A stretch of 64,000 nucleotides of DNA, from positions 52,507 through 116,506 of the forward strand of contig JAHDGU010000013.1 of assembly GCA_020627535.1 (NCBI GenBank). Direction: 5' to 3'. Under the pieces are notes generated by a model. That model saw only the letters and a list, made by a program, of their open reading frames with translations, ran no database searches and was not told the DNA's origin. This stretch comes from Saprospiraceae bacterium (GTDB lineage: Bacteria > Bacteroidota > Bacteroidia > Chitinophagales > Saprospiraceae). The position numbers and the translations under genes are program-made. Of the stretch, positions 27,301 through 35,371 are shown in pieces. The stretch's first letter is position 1. Every line of letters begins with the position of its first letter.

Positions 27301-30300
27301 TGGTAACCAATGTCTCCGACCCAACGAAAGGGAATGCCACAACGAATGTCTTTGAACAATCACCTTTAGGCCGACTAGAGTCTAGCTCAGTTGACGGCTG
27401 GACTGGCAATGTAAGCCAGCTCTATGGCACCAACGGTACAGCCATTGGTGATTACAGCGCACAAACACTTTTCATGACCCAGACCACAGACGAAAATGGC
27501 AACAGATCCAAAGAGTACAAGAACGCACTAGGTCAAGTGGTTCTCTCCAGAGTGATCAATGATGGCGAAAATTTAGACACCTACTACAAGTACAACGAAC
27601 GAGGACAAGTCACTAACATAAGACCTCCAGGTGAAGAGTCTTTTTCTGGGCCCGCGGCGTACATATATACCTACGATGGACTTGGCCGACTAGAAACCAA
27701 GAAAATACCCGGTCAATCAGCACCAATCTCATATACCTACAATGACAGAGACCTGGTAGAGACTATGACGGATGCCAATGGAAATATGACTAGAACAGTG
27801 TATGATGTGTACGGGAATGTCATTGAACTTTATCTGACAGAATCAGGCAGCGGAGAACAAATGGTGCAGGAGTTCAAATATCATGCACCGGCCACAAGTA
27901 GTGATCCTGTACTGAGTGAGTCACTGAAAACTATAGAAACAGGAAAGCTCGAGTATCAAAAAGACCGAGTCCTAGGCACCAATGACTGGATCACTACGAG
28001 CTATTTCTATGATGAGTATGGCCGAGTAGAGCGAACAGAAAAAACTAATATTTCGGGTGGGATTGATATTGTAGAGACAGATTATGACATGGCAGATCTT
28101 GTAAAGCAGACTGACCATACCGTTAATTATGATGGAGATATTTATCGGTACCGATTGGTATACAACTACGATCGAGGACAGCGCCAGACGACGCTTAGAT
28201 TCGATAAGTTGTTTAATGGTGCAAGCTTCGTGCAACTTAGCGAACAGTCCTACTTTACAGATAATGGCTGGCTTAAACAAAAGAAGCTAGGAAAAGAAGG
28301 TAGCGATTGGCTTCAAGAAGTAGACTATCAATACAACCGCCGTGGCTGGCTTACACATATCAATGAGCTTCCAGAAGCTTGTATAGCTCCGCCATATCTC
28401 GGCAAGCCAGGTGGTGGCGATGGGCAAACGACGTACGATGGCGATATAAAGCTTGGATACGATGGCGATGGCCTCAATAATGGATCAGGATCAGGATTCG
28501 ATGTAGAAGTGACATTAAATCACTACGAAGATGGCGTTTTGACACATACTGATTTCAATCAAGGAGGATTTGACGTGGGCAACCCAAACTCTACAGCAAC
28601 TATGCCAGATCAGACACAGCAGGACTTTCAGGGTCCGCTCAATCCAGATCTAATGACAGATGTCCTCTTGAACGACATTCTTCAAGATGCACCAAACCTC
28701 ACACCCAACATGACCACACAAATTGATGATCAACTGGGTGATATATTGACAGATTTTGAAACTGGCTGCGTAGGAAGCAATGAGGATCTTTTCTCAATGC
28801 AACTCTACTATGACGATCTGTCAAAATCTTCTCCGCCAGGAGGCAAGGCACAGTTCAATGGGAATATTGCGCGTATAGGTTGGCACAGCGCGGATCACAG
28901 CAGTGTAGAATACTACACCTACAGCTATGATCAGGCAAATCGGCTTCGACAAGCAGACAACTATAGTCATAGCCTTGCCAATGGAGCACCAGGTCCTGGA
29001 AACTATTCTACCAGTTATAGCTATGACCTCAGAGGAAATATCAAAAGTATACAGAGAGATGGCTGGATAAATCCACAAGCCGAGATCGGTATCCCACTCT
29101 TTGGCCCCATAGATGATATCACCCTCAACTATCATGACGACAATCGACTTGATGACAGCGATGATCTCTCGGGTAATAGCCAAGGACACTTTGGAGGATA
29201 TCTGAGTTACAGCTTTGATGACAACGGCAATGTCCTCTCCGACACCCGCAAGACCATTGACTACAATTTCCTTAACTTGCCTAAAGAAATCACACTCAAC
29301 GGCGGTACCATAGCAGTGAACTACGACGCAGCAGGATCCAAGCACAGCAAAGTCTCTCCTGAGGAAACTCGTGAGTATCTCATGGGGGCAGTGTTTGTCG
29401 ATGGAGAGATCGAAGCCATTCATCATCCTGAGGGCAGAGTGGTCTTTATGGACGGTGTAGTCGAGTATGAGTACTCGATCAGGGATCATCTTGGGAATAC
29501 TAGAGTCTCCTTTATCGACCTTGACGATGACGGCATCATCGACCCCAAAGCCAGTGGTGATGAGCTGGTGCAAGAGAACCACTACTATCCCTTTGGCTTA
29601 AACATTCAAAACCCCAACTACGCCAACAGTGCTGATCCGAAGAATAACTATCAGTACAATGGAAAGGAACTTGTAGATGACCTTGGACTTGGATGGATGG
29701 ATTATGGGGCAAGATGGTATGATCCTAGTATTTGTCGCTTCCCAAGTATTGACAGATTTGTAGAAAAATTTGTGAATAAATCGTCTTTTGTCTATGCCGG
29801 TAATAACCCAATTAAGTTTATTGATATCAATGGGGATAGTATATATATCGCTCATAGAGGAGAAGCGATTAAGTATAGTAATGGAAAAGTGACAGACGCC
29901 AAAACAGGTCAGGACTATACAGGTAAATACACAAACAAGAAAGGTAATCTTAAAGGGTTTTTCAAAAAGGCCGTCAATGGGCTGGACAAAATAAAGAATG
30001 GAGGGTCAAGTGGAAAAAAACTGATCAATACTCTTGATAAATCTTCTCAAAAAGTACTTATTCAAAAAGGTAATAATAAAGCACAAGGAACAAGAGCATA
30101 TTGGGACCCTAGTGATCTTGACGGTGGACAAGATGTAACCGGAACAACCGCTCGGCCTCCTTTTATTGCCTTAGCGCATGAACTGGCGCATGTTCAAGAT
30201 AAGATTGAAGACGGCACAGTAGACTTTACACAGTGGTTCAGTGTTGACGGAAAGTCAGTTCCAGAAGCTGAAAAGTATGCCACAGATATTGAGAATCGGA

Positions 30301-30461
30301 TCAGGTCTGAGAATGGTCTTTCTCTTCGATCAAACTACACTAATGCGAATCATCCTCAAGGGAGACTGCTCGATAAAAATAATAGATCCCTTTATCCAGC
30401 TGCTTCTCGCTGGGCTACTCAAAAATTACCTACCTTGAGTGCTACAGTAAAAAGATCATAG
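24315..30461 (+). CDS. RHS-repeat protein with M91 (NleD-like) metallopeptidase toxin tip
   Basis: A 2048-aa polymorphic toxin. A signal peptide is followed by the Bacteroidota RHS N-domain (LPLYLSHDGSGHRVGSVESW, VGLGWNLHAGGSV), then many YD/RHS repeats from about residue 900 (YTYDGLGRLETKKIPG, YTYNDRDLVETMTDANGNMT) and the RHS core (RDHLGNTRVSF, ENHYYPFGLNIQNPNY, YGARWYDPSICRF, YAGNNPIKFIDINGDS) ending near residue 1838. The tip (about 1840-2048) is Lys/Gly-rich and then carries HELAH (residues 1955-1959), ENRIR (1993-1997) and GLSLRSNY (about 2001-2008), the pattern of the M91 effector-peptidase family. The RHS shell probably encases the toxin. No T9SS tail is seen, so the export route is unclear. 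The next gene is a candidate immunity gene. Confidence 0.92.
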   Translation: MKKYILAATFLLLISDLFTQEGLERDVIENTFLKKGMSFSSTPEAAGLARELDVSVGHFSGALNVTVPLEQLTVGNFTLPLYLSHDGSGHRVGSVESWVGLGWNLHAGGSVSRQVRGAPDNHANYYSQANEIRDNSDVSISIDNYHFMQAVVNEDIETQCDLFSFSAPGISGKFIITPFNVVIQEKDQDIRIHISRDAINRIDGFTIYAANGTKYIFGHPENVFMAHEVGIEQPKTYDYNVAWHLKSIETIGEQTSVFYEYDEYVGADPTSYQVFNREQFASKRFDLESQHCSQISMKRYGGPEQMEHRSKFYLKKIKMGRGADGSSNSPNETYYEVDFLSSPNNSPFKSAHARKLNHVRVERYHESNVNGPACLKYYHLEYEDTQIWKRLMLSSVTEKDCNQGGLSIPEYKFKYNQTKLPSPTSSSQDKWGFCNSAGEGSSMIPTVDGLGEGANREPSESKMKASSLESITHPTGAITTFTLEPHRDSKNQMVGGLRVKSIVTRARDGALLSKKSYNYGITIDGIHHTTAKLRNDVRFDRHGVHTSYPVYYLGGSCNPCMETTCYSTTISASNSNHNAATQGPHIVYGVVEEVVPGKGKTQYHFDRDGSAHDADIFNIGLGDLLLKRVYHENGKMLLEEDYQYELYQVNDDPNDESKNWLSFAVLPQSHQDNKIYLYHDGSSYKFTQSLDEAGEDHHIVRTKLFKANRFNLSSKSSRVRIKSSTNYYYDEQFQVATGSTQSSLEYDYNTDLVVPVCVKLKQGSEVLKQVDMVYTGNHDCSSNGPSDECGMQLSNILHLPKIQTINGGAGGKYKVDYIGNVATRYYDFDSDESNEANAWRLISEIEAFYTNKYPLRIKHRGEDPISYYWNRGSLSKKYWSGYSWDVLEFNFDGSPKLISDIDGQRTRYEKDDLWRLTDVFSREDNVHQQYVYTYGAQTGTNSHKIENFVTLAGTNYAMNSVSLLDDLGRAVQVTRPDYLPENNDLVTTTRYDIAGMVTNVSDPTKGNATTNVFEQSPLGRLESSSVDGWTGNVSQLYGTNGTAIGDYSAQTLFMTQTTDENGNRSKEYKNALGQVVLSRVINDGENLDTYYKYNERGQVTNIRPPGEESFSGPAAYIYTYDGLGRLETKKIPGQSAPISYTYNDRDLVETMTDANGNMTRTVYDVYGNVIELYLTESGSGEQMVQEFKYHAPATSSDPVLSESLKTIETGKLEYQKDRVLGTNDWITTSYFYDEYGRVERTEKTNISGGIDIVETDYDMADLVKQTDHTVNYDGDIYRYRLVYNYDRGQRQTTLRFDKLFNGASFVQLSEQSYFTDNGWLKQKKLGKEGSDWLQEVDYQYNRRGWLTHINELPEACIAPPYLGKPGGGDGQTTYDGDIKLGYDGDGLNNGSGSGFDVEVTLNHYEDGVLTHTDFNQGGFDVGNPNSTATMPDQTQQDFQGPLNPDLMTDVLLNDILQDAPNLTPNMTTQIDDQLGDILTDFETGCVGSNEDLFSMQLYYDDLSKSSPPGGKAQFNGNIARIGWHSADHSSVEYYTYSYDQANRLRQADNYSHSLANGAPGPGNYSTSYSYDLRGNIKSIQRDGWINPQAEIGIPLFGPIDDITLNYHDDNRLDDSDDLSGNSQGHFGGYLSYSFDDNGNVLSDTRKTIDYNFLNLPKEITLNGGTIAVNYDAAGSKHSKVSPEETREYLMGAVFVDGEIEAIHHPEGRVVFMDGVVEYEYSIRDHLGNTRVSFIDLDDDGIIDPKASGDELVQENHYYPFGLNIQNPNYANSADPKNNYQYNGKELVDDLGLGWMDYGARWYDPSICRFPSIDRFVEKFVNKSSFVYAGNNPIKFIDINGDSIYIAHRGEAIKYSNGKVTDAKTGQDYTGKYTNKKGNLKGFFKKAVNGLDKIKNGGSSGKKLINTLDKSSQKVLIQKGNNKAQGTRAYWDPSDLDGGQDVTGTTARPPFIALAHELAHVQDKIEDGTVDFTQWFSVDGKSVPEAEKYATDIENRIRSENGLSLRSNYTNANHPQGRLLDKNNRSLYPAASRWATQKLPTLSATVKRS
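29221..29662 (+). repeat. RHS-core segment duplicated at 31168-31609
   Basis: This 442-base part of the RHS gene, from the final YD repeats to the YQYNG block of the core, has a near-identical copy of exactly the same length at 31168-31609, with scattered mostly silent differences. It is the region through which the displaced C-terminal cassette could recombine. Confidence 0.9.
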
Positions 30462-30953
30462 ATGAACTATATTCGACTTACACCCCTGATTTTCTTGCTA
30501 CTCCTTATTTCTAAAGGATGCTCAAAAAATTACATGCCAAATGCAGACCAAGGTTCAGGTTATTTTCGAGAGGTCATAGTGTTAAATCCTCAAGTGGATC
30601 TTCCATTTACAGGATTAGAAAGCTATGAGTCGATCATGCTCTCAAGCGAGATGACTGCTCAAATTACCAAGATCATCGACGAGAATCTATGTGGACATAG
30701 AGATAAGGACAGCCAATTTGCTGAGTTTCGACATGCTTGTCAGAGGTACTCAAGACAGTATCTCGGGTTGAAGGCTGATACGGGCAATCAGTTTGCGATA
30801 GTACAATTCTTAGATTTTAGTAAAAGACAGAAAGCTGAAGACCTATTTTCTGACTATGGTAAAAGATTGGTTTTTGGCTTCGGTGATTTTTATGAAAAAA
30901 ACTTATTCACATATTTTGTTGATATTCAAAACAGATCTATCACAGTGTACTAG
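30462..30953 (+). CDS. lipoprotein, candidate immunity protein for the RHS toxin
   Basis: A 163-aa protein starting on the base after the RHS stop. The N-terminus is a signal segment with a lipobox-like site (LLLLISKGC). The soluble remainder (LNPQVDLPFTGLESYESIML, GNQFAIVQFLDFSKRQKA, YEKNLFTYFVDIQNRSITVY) matches no family I recognise. Position directly after a toxin tip is the classic place for an immunity gene; a lipid-anchored form would protect the periplasm or surface. Immunity is inference. Confidence 0.7.
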   Translation: MNYIRLTPLIFLLLLISKGCSKNYMPNADQGSGYFREVIVLNPQVDLPFTGLESYESIMLSSEMTAQITKIIDENLCGHRDKDSQFAEFRHACQRYSRQYLGLKADTGNQFAIVQFLDFSKRQKAEDLFSDYGKRLVFGFGDFYEKNLFTYFVDIQNRSITVY

Positions 30954-31167
30954 TAAACCAATTAAGTTGCTGGATCACGGATTCCACGAGGAGTGCCCCC
31001 TAGGTCCAATACGCTCATCTAGTCGATAAATAGAATATCAAAGTAGGTTCTGCTGTCATCAAGACAGTATTCTTGAGGAGGAGCTGTATCTATAGCTGCT
31101 AAGTGCACCTTTTGTGGCGTTGAGCGTAATCCTTCGAGGAGACACTCCTCGAAGAATCGAAAACACC
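30954..31167. other. junction region before the displaced RHS cassette
   Basis: 214 bases between the candidate immunity gene and the start of the duplicated RHS core. It holds no gene, several in-frame stops (the last at 31074-31076 in the cassette frame) and the perfect hairpin at 31132-31154. Confidence 0.6.
31132..31154. repeat. perfect 10-bp hairpin at cassette junction
   Basis: Arms CTTCGAGGAG (31132-31141) and CTCCTCGAAG (31145-31154) are exact reverse complements with a 3-base loop. It ends 13 bases before the RHS homology begins. It could be an insertion or recombination signal, or a structure that blocks read-through into the cassette; no T-run follows. Confidence 0.75.
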
Positions 31168-31609
31168 ACAACGGCAATGTCCTCTCCGACACCCGCAAGA
31201 CCATAGACTACAATTTCCTTAACTTACCCGAGGAAATCACCCTCAACGGCGGTACCATAGCAGTGAACTACGACGCAGCAGGATCCAAGCATAGCAAAGT
31301 CTCTCCAGAGGAGACTCGTGAGTATCTCATGGGTGCAGAGTTTGTGGATGGTGAGATCGAAGCCATTCATCATCCTGAGGGCAGAGTGGTCTTCATCGAT
31401 GGCGCAGTCGAGTATGAGTACTCGATCAGGGATCATCTAGGGAATACCAGAGTATCTTTCATCGACTTTGATGATGATGGTGAGATCAACCCACAACCAG
31501 GAGCAGGAGAACTGGTCCAAGAGAACCACTACTACCCATTCGGCTTAAACATCCAAAACCCAAACTATGCCAACAGTGCGGATCCGAAGAATAATTATCA
31601 GTACAATGG
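31168..31609 (+). repeat. second copy of the 442-bp RHS-core segment
   Basis: Matches 29221-29662 base for base over most of its length with no length change, then diverges sharply after the shared YQYNG codons. It forms the 5' part of the displaced cassette. Confidence 0.9.
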
Positions 31610-32456
31610 GATAGAGAAATTGAGTGATATGAATCTGCAACTCTTGACGGCTGAATTTAGATCATATGATCCATCAATCGGACGTTGGTTGCAAGTTCAT
31701 CCACTGGCAGAATTCGCACCAGACATAAATCCATATCGCTTCGGGTTTAATAATCCTGTATTATTCAATGACCCGCTCGGCTTGTTTGAAACTAAGAAGG
31801 AAGCCAGAAGATTTAGGAGAGAAATGCGTCGAGACGCGAAGAAAAGAGGTGAGAAGAAGGGTAAGTACAAAATAGTGAAGAACGGTGCTGGTAGATACAA
31901 CGTTGAGCAGAAGAATGGTGACGGAGTTTGGACAAGGACGGAAGGTGGTGACATGGTGGGAATGTCAAGTGCATCAAGTCTTTATCCAACATTTCAGGAA
32001 CACAAACCCAATTTTTTCGGTTGGATAAATGAACAAGGCTTATTGGGCAGAATGGTATATACAACTATTGACGCCCCGGTTACATTGCTTCAGGATATGT
32101 TTGTCCTAACTCCTATGCATTTAGACGGGACATATATGAAGCCTAATGAACATGCAGAATCGCTTGTAAATACGGCTATGCTAGCTGTACCATTCACAAA
32201 ATCACTAAAGCCGATAAAGGGTGCTTTGCCCGAAGGTACAATCTTATTACGACGATTAAATACGGCACAGTTTTCCAGCAAGTTTAAAGGAACTGCCATT
32301 GCTCGAGCGAAGGCAAAAATTAGAGGTCGGTTAAACCGTGCTCATAATATTGTAGGAGATATGGTCAACAATTCAATTAATGGCGGCAAGCCGCTTATTT
32401 CAGCTAGCAGGTTAGCAGTTCCTAGTGCTGATCCCGGTGTTAGTTCAGATCGATAA
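31263..32456 (+). CDS. displaced (orphan) RHS C-terminal cassette with a different toxin tip
   Basis: The frame is open from 31077 without an ATG; the first usable codon is GTG at 31263, inside the duplicated RHS core, so it is probably silent as it stands. It encodes the end of the core (RDHLGNTRVSF, ENHYYPFGLNIQNPNY, FRSYDPSIGRWLQVHPLAEF, NPVLFNDPLGLFE), then about 215 residues of tip that differ fully from the M91 tip. The tip has a basic segment (KKEARRFRREMRRDAKKRGE), a hydrophobic middle (VYTTIDAPVTLLQDMFVLTP) and a basic C-terminus (GTAIARAKAKIRGRLNRAHN). I do not recognise the toxin family. No N-terminal RHS part and no signal peptide are present. Orphan cassettes like this are known to swap into the full gene by recombination. 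Confidence 0.8.
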   Translation: MNYDAAGSKHSKVSPEETREYLMGAEFVDGEIEAIHHPEGRVVFIDGAVEYEYSIRDHLGNTRVSFIDFDDDGEINPQPGAGELVQENHYYPFGLNIQNPNYANSADPKNNYQYNGIEKLSDMNLQLLTAEFRSYDPSIGRWLQVHPLAEFAPDINPYRFGFNNPVLFNDPLGLFETKKEARRFRREMRRDAKKRGEKKGKYKIVKNGAGRYNVEQKNGDGVWTRTEGGDMVGMSSASSLYPTFQEHKPNFFGWINEQGLLGRMVYTTIDAPVTLLQDMFVLTPMHLDGTYMKPNEHAESLVNTAMLAVPFTKSLKPIKGALPEGTILLRRLNTAQFSSKFKGTAIARAKAKIRGRLNRAHNIVGDMVNNSINGGKPLISASRLAVPSADPGVSSDR

Positions 32457-32461
32457 TTATT

Positions 32462-32686
32462 ATGGATGGGATACTTGAGGTATTAGTTGGAGGCTTTATA
32501 GCGCGTGTTATTGGTGCTCAGTTTAGATATCGGTTTTTGAAATTATTTAAATCCGATGTGTCACTAAAGAAGATCAGAAATGACGATAAAGAGCATAGCT
32601 GGGTACAAGACTTTTACAATGTGGTTGTGGGATTAATGGTGATCCTTGGGATATTATATATTATTTATTGTTTCTCGATGCTATGA
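32462..32686 (+). CDS. small membrane protein, candidate immunity for the orphan cassette
   Basis: A 74-aa protein starting 5 bases after the cassette stop. It has a weakly hydrophobic N-terminus (ILEVLVGGFIARVIGA) and a strong C-terminal helix (VVVGLMVILGILYIIYCF). No family recognised. Position after an RHS tip and small membrane character fit an immunity protein; this is inference. Confidence 0.6.
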   Translation: MDGILEVLVGGFIARVIGAQFRYRFLKLFKSDVSLKKIRNDDKEHSWVQDFYNVVVGLMVILGILYIIYCFSML

Positions 32687-32921
32687 TTTTCTTTGGATCA
32701 GCGAACTCTTGATTTCTTGTTATATCTACAAATACGTATTCTAAAATTGAATTCTCACTCTGCAAAAGCTGTAAACCAGCCCACAAACAGACGCACTGAA
32801 AAATGTAATAAATCACCTAAATTGTGGAGAGTTGAAGAGGTCTAGTTCATGCATATATTATTCTCGCTCTTAACTGAAGCCGAGGTCCCCATGTGGGCCC
32901 GCTAGATCAAATGGCCTAGCC

Positions 32922-33569
32922 CTACTCAGCCCAATACCAAGCCACCAACTTCACCAGTTCCTCCTCAGTCTTGAATTTGATCTTTTCCTTTTTGGCGAAA
33001 GCCTCCAGGCCATCTTTCTTCAGCGTCGCAAGGATATTTTTTTTCTTGAGTTTGATCTCTTTGAGCTCATTGTCTGTGAGCAGATAGTAGCTGATGGCTG
33101 AGGTGAATTTTTTTTGATTGACGACTTTCCCAGGGAGATTGGTCGTCGTCTCAAAGATGCTGGTCTCGACCTGCTTGAGGAGTTGTCGCTCAGATTGGTC
33201 AATGAGGATCTCTACATATTGACGCTTGAAGTCTGTGTGCGCCATATTGCTGAAGCTACGCTCTGAGGGTGTGCCGGGATTGAGGACTACCTTGGGGTAG
33301 AATACAGCATCGAGAAAAGTGCTCTTGCCTCCGTGCCTTGCTTCCCAGAGTCCCTCCTTTGCATCATAGTTGACCATGAGGCCTTTCTCTGCCTTGCCAT
33401 CTCTCCGGTAGACATCAGCAAGGGTAAATGCTTCGAGGATGTAAGGACTGCCTACTACATCGGCGTAGCGATCTTCGTCAATGGCGGATGCATTGTCCAT
33501 CATCGTGACCTGTGCAACAAGACTGGAGCTCAGGGACACCAGCAGGACTAGGATACTAGAAATCTTCAT
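32922..33569 (-). CDS. exported protein of unknown function
   Basis: A 215-aa protein from ATG 33569 with signal peptide MKISSILVLLVSLSSSLVAQ. The body is mixed (YILEAFTLADVYRRDGKAEK, YVEILIDQSERQLLKQVETS) and ends in a Lys-rich helical tail (ELKEIKLKKKNILATLKKDG). The frame continues upstream to 33599, but those residues precede the signal peptide and are unlikely. A copy of the hairpin motif (32989-33003, minus strand) encodes AFAKK near the end. Family not recognised. Confidence 0.75.
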   Translation of the reverse strand: MKISSILVLLVSLSSSLVAQVTMMDNASAIDEDRYADVVGSPYILEAFTLADVYRRDGKAEKGLMVNYDAKEGLWEARHGGKSTFLDAVFYPKVVLNPGTPSERSFSNMAHTDFKRQYVEILIDQSERQLLKQVETSIFETTTNLPGKVVNQKKFTSAISYYLLTDNELKEIKLKKKNILATLKKDGLEAFAKKEKIKFKTEEELVKLVAWYWAE

Positions 33570-33646
33570 GACATATCTGATTTCTACCAAGATAGGCACT
33601 TAGATACATCTGCAGAGTAGCATTAAGCTTTTGCTAAGAGCTCAGT

Positions 33647-34153
33647 CTAGTCTGTAAATACTTCCTTGTAGAGTATGGGATGATCATACTCTTCTTTGAG
33701 CGCCTGCTTGAGGACATCAAAGGAGGTGACGACTCCTTTCAGCTCATTGCGAAGATTGACTACTGGCAATGTTTTGAATCTCTTGTCCATAAACAGCTCA
33801 GCAGCGGTGCCGACCTTGTCCTTGGGAGTGATCTTGATGACCTTGGTGTTCATCACATCTTTGACCTTTTGCTCACCAGAACTCGATTGACCGAGACTAG
33901 ACTTCCACAAATCATGTGTCGTCAAGAGACCGACGAATTCCTTCCCATCTACGACAGGAACTTGCATCACATGGTTTTGTAACATCTGCTCTACAACGGA
34001 GCTCACACTGTCTTCCGGAGAGACAGTCATCGGATCTTTGGTCATGATCCGGCGGACTTCTTCGTTCATCATAACACGGAGGGTTTTTGCACTTCGGTCA
34101 AGGTAGGAACTTTTGTTTGGATTATCAACCTTTGGCGATAATTTGTGATGCAT
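33647..34153 (-). CDS. CBS-domain pair protein
   Basis: A 168-aa protein made almost entirely of two CBS domains: IMTKDPMTVSPEDSVSSVVE ... VPVVDGKEFVGLLTTHDLW and VMNTKVIKITPKDKVGTAAE ... LPVVNLRNELKGVVTSFDVL. Such stand-alone pairs bind adenine nucleotides and regulate partners in the cytoplasm. ATG 34153 gives a 28-residue basic leader; ATG 34072 or 34069 would start right at the first CBS domain and is also possible. No effector domain is attached. Confidence 0.9.
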   Translation of the reverse strand: MHHKLSPKVDNPNKSSYLDRSAKTLRVMMNEEVRRIMTKDPMTVSPEDSVSSVVEQMLQNHVMQVPVVDGKEFVGLLTTHDLWKSSLGQSSSGEQKVKDVMNTKVIKITPKDKVGTAAELFMDKRFKTLPVVNLRNELKGVVTSFDVLKQALKEEYDHPILYKEVFTD

Positions 34154-34196
34154 TGATCCTTATCCGTCAATATCTTGTGTACCGGGACATGTCTGG

Positions 34197-35117
34197 TCAC
34201 CCTAAATGAAGCAGCTTGCTATGATCCAATTCGGCCTCACCATCATATCTGTAGACTGTGAGCTTTTTGGATTTGAGGACACAGTAGTCGAGACAGCATA
34301 GATTATTGGAGATCAGACGCGGCGATGTGGTGAGACAATAGTGCCCAAAGAATAAGGGTCTCGCTGTGACTGGATACGATCTGAAAATCTTGGAGTAGTC
34401 TACCGGCAAGCTTTTTGACGAAAGTCGTCGATGTCCTCTAAGAGATACCTTCTTGATCTTCTGTTGATCATGGACATTCCACCACATGGTCTTTACAAAA
34501 CTGCGTGTCCGTGAGCGCACGTCTACATGCACATCTTCCTCTGAGTACTGTACGATCTTGGGTCCATCGAGTAGGGTATGTACAGCCCAGTATTCGTCAC
34601 TGAAAGGCTCAGCACTGCGCAGAAGTAGCTCCTCAGATAGCCGATTGGGGTAGTGCTTCTTGAGGTATTTGATCTCCGATTTTTGCCAACAAGCATGTGC
34701 TACCCTGAGGTTTGGCGTTTGGATGTATAGTGGTCGTGATTGCAACCAAGAGATTAGCTCATCTTGATCTCGCTTTCGCGAAAATGCCTCGAGACTCCCG
34801 CGAAGTCTCAAAATGGACTTGCGATTTTTCAGCAATAGTGGTTTGCCAGCAAGATCACGACGATGATAGGCGATAAAGTCATATTCATGATTGCCCAAGA
34901 TCATTTCAGCACTACCGTCATCGACCATGTTCCTGACGATCTTGACAGTTTTCTTGACTTCCGGTCCACGATTGAGAATGTCGCCGCAGAAGATGAGCTG
35001 ACGATCTGGGTGTCTCCATGCACCGGACTTGGTCTTGGAGTATCCTAGTTGCTTGAGCACTGACTTCAAGAGAGTGGCATGCCCATGAATGTCACCGATG
35101 ATGTCGATCTGAGACAT
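34197..35117 (-). CDS. calcineurin-like metallophosphoesterase
   Basis: A 306-aa metallophosphatase with the standard metal motifs: DIIGDIHGHATLL (GDxHG, residues about 4-12), LIFCGDILNRGPE (GDxxxRG) and MILGNHEYDF (GNHE), with later His residues in VAHACW and FFGHYC. The layout resembles PrpE/ApaH-like phosphatases, which cleave diadenosine polyphosphates or phosphoproteins; the substrate is not determined. Hairpin-motif copies occur on both strands inside it (34411-34426 minus, 34771-34784 plus). It is transcribed towards the CBS gene, 43 bases apart. Confidence 0.88.
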   Translation of the reverse strand: MSQIDIIGDIHGHATLLKSVLKQLGYSKTKSGAWRHPDRQLIFCGDILNRGPEVKKTVKIVRNMVDDGSAEMILGNHEYDFIAYHRRDLAGKPLLLKNRKSILRLRGSLEAFSRKRDQDELISWLQSRPLYIQTPNLRVAHACWQKSEIKYLKKHYPNRLSEELLLRSAEPFSDEYWAVHTLLDGPKIVQYSEEDVHVDVRSRTRSFVKTMWWNVHDQQKIKKVSLRGHRRLSSKSLPVDYSKIFRSYPVTARPLFFGHYCLTTSPRLISNNLCCLDYCVLKSKKLTVYRYDGEAELDHSKLLHLG

Positions 35118-35371
35118 GCGACAAAGCTAAGAGCAATACGGCGCTCGTCCATCATGAAAACAAGTTGCATCTCACTAGCTAAAGCTCTCATTTACAATAT
35201 GATCACTGTATGTGTATGCATTAGTCATTTCTCATATCTGTATTTTCCGCGATATGTAAACGGTTTGTTATCAGTAGCGGACTCATCGAAAATTTTTTGC
35301 ATTAGAGTTTTTTATATATGTAGACTTATGTATCTTTCCTTCAACTTATTACCCTCATAAGCACAATCGCT

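Noticed and set aside
28821..29582. 253-codon open frame on the minus strand inside the RHS gene
   Set aside because: It runs antisense to the strongly supported RHS core and its translation (Ile/Val-rich, no domain) is what the reverse of YD repeats gives. A shorter version recurs at 31224-31436 because that DNA is duplicated.
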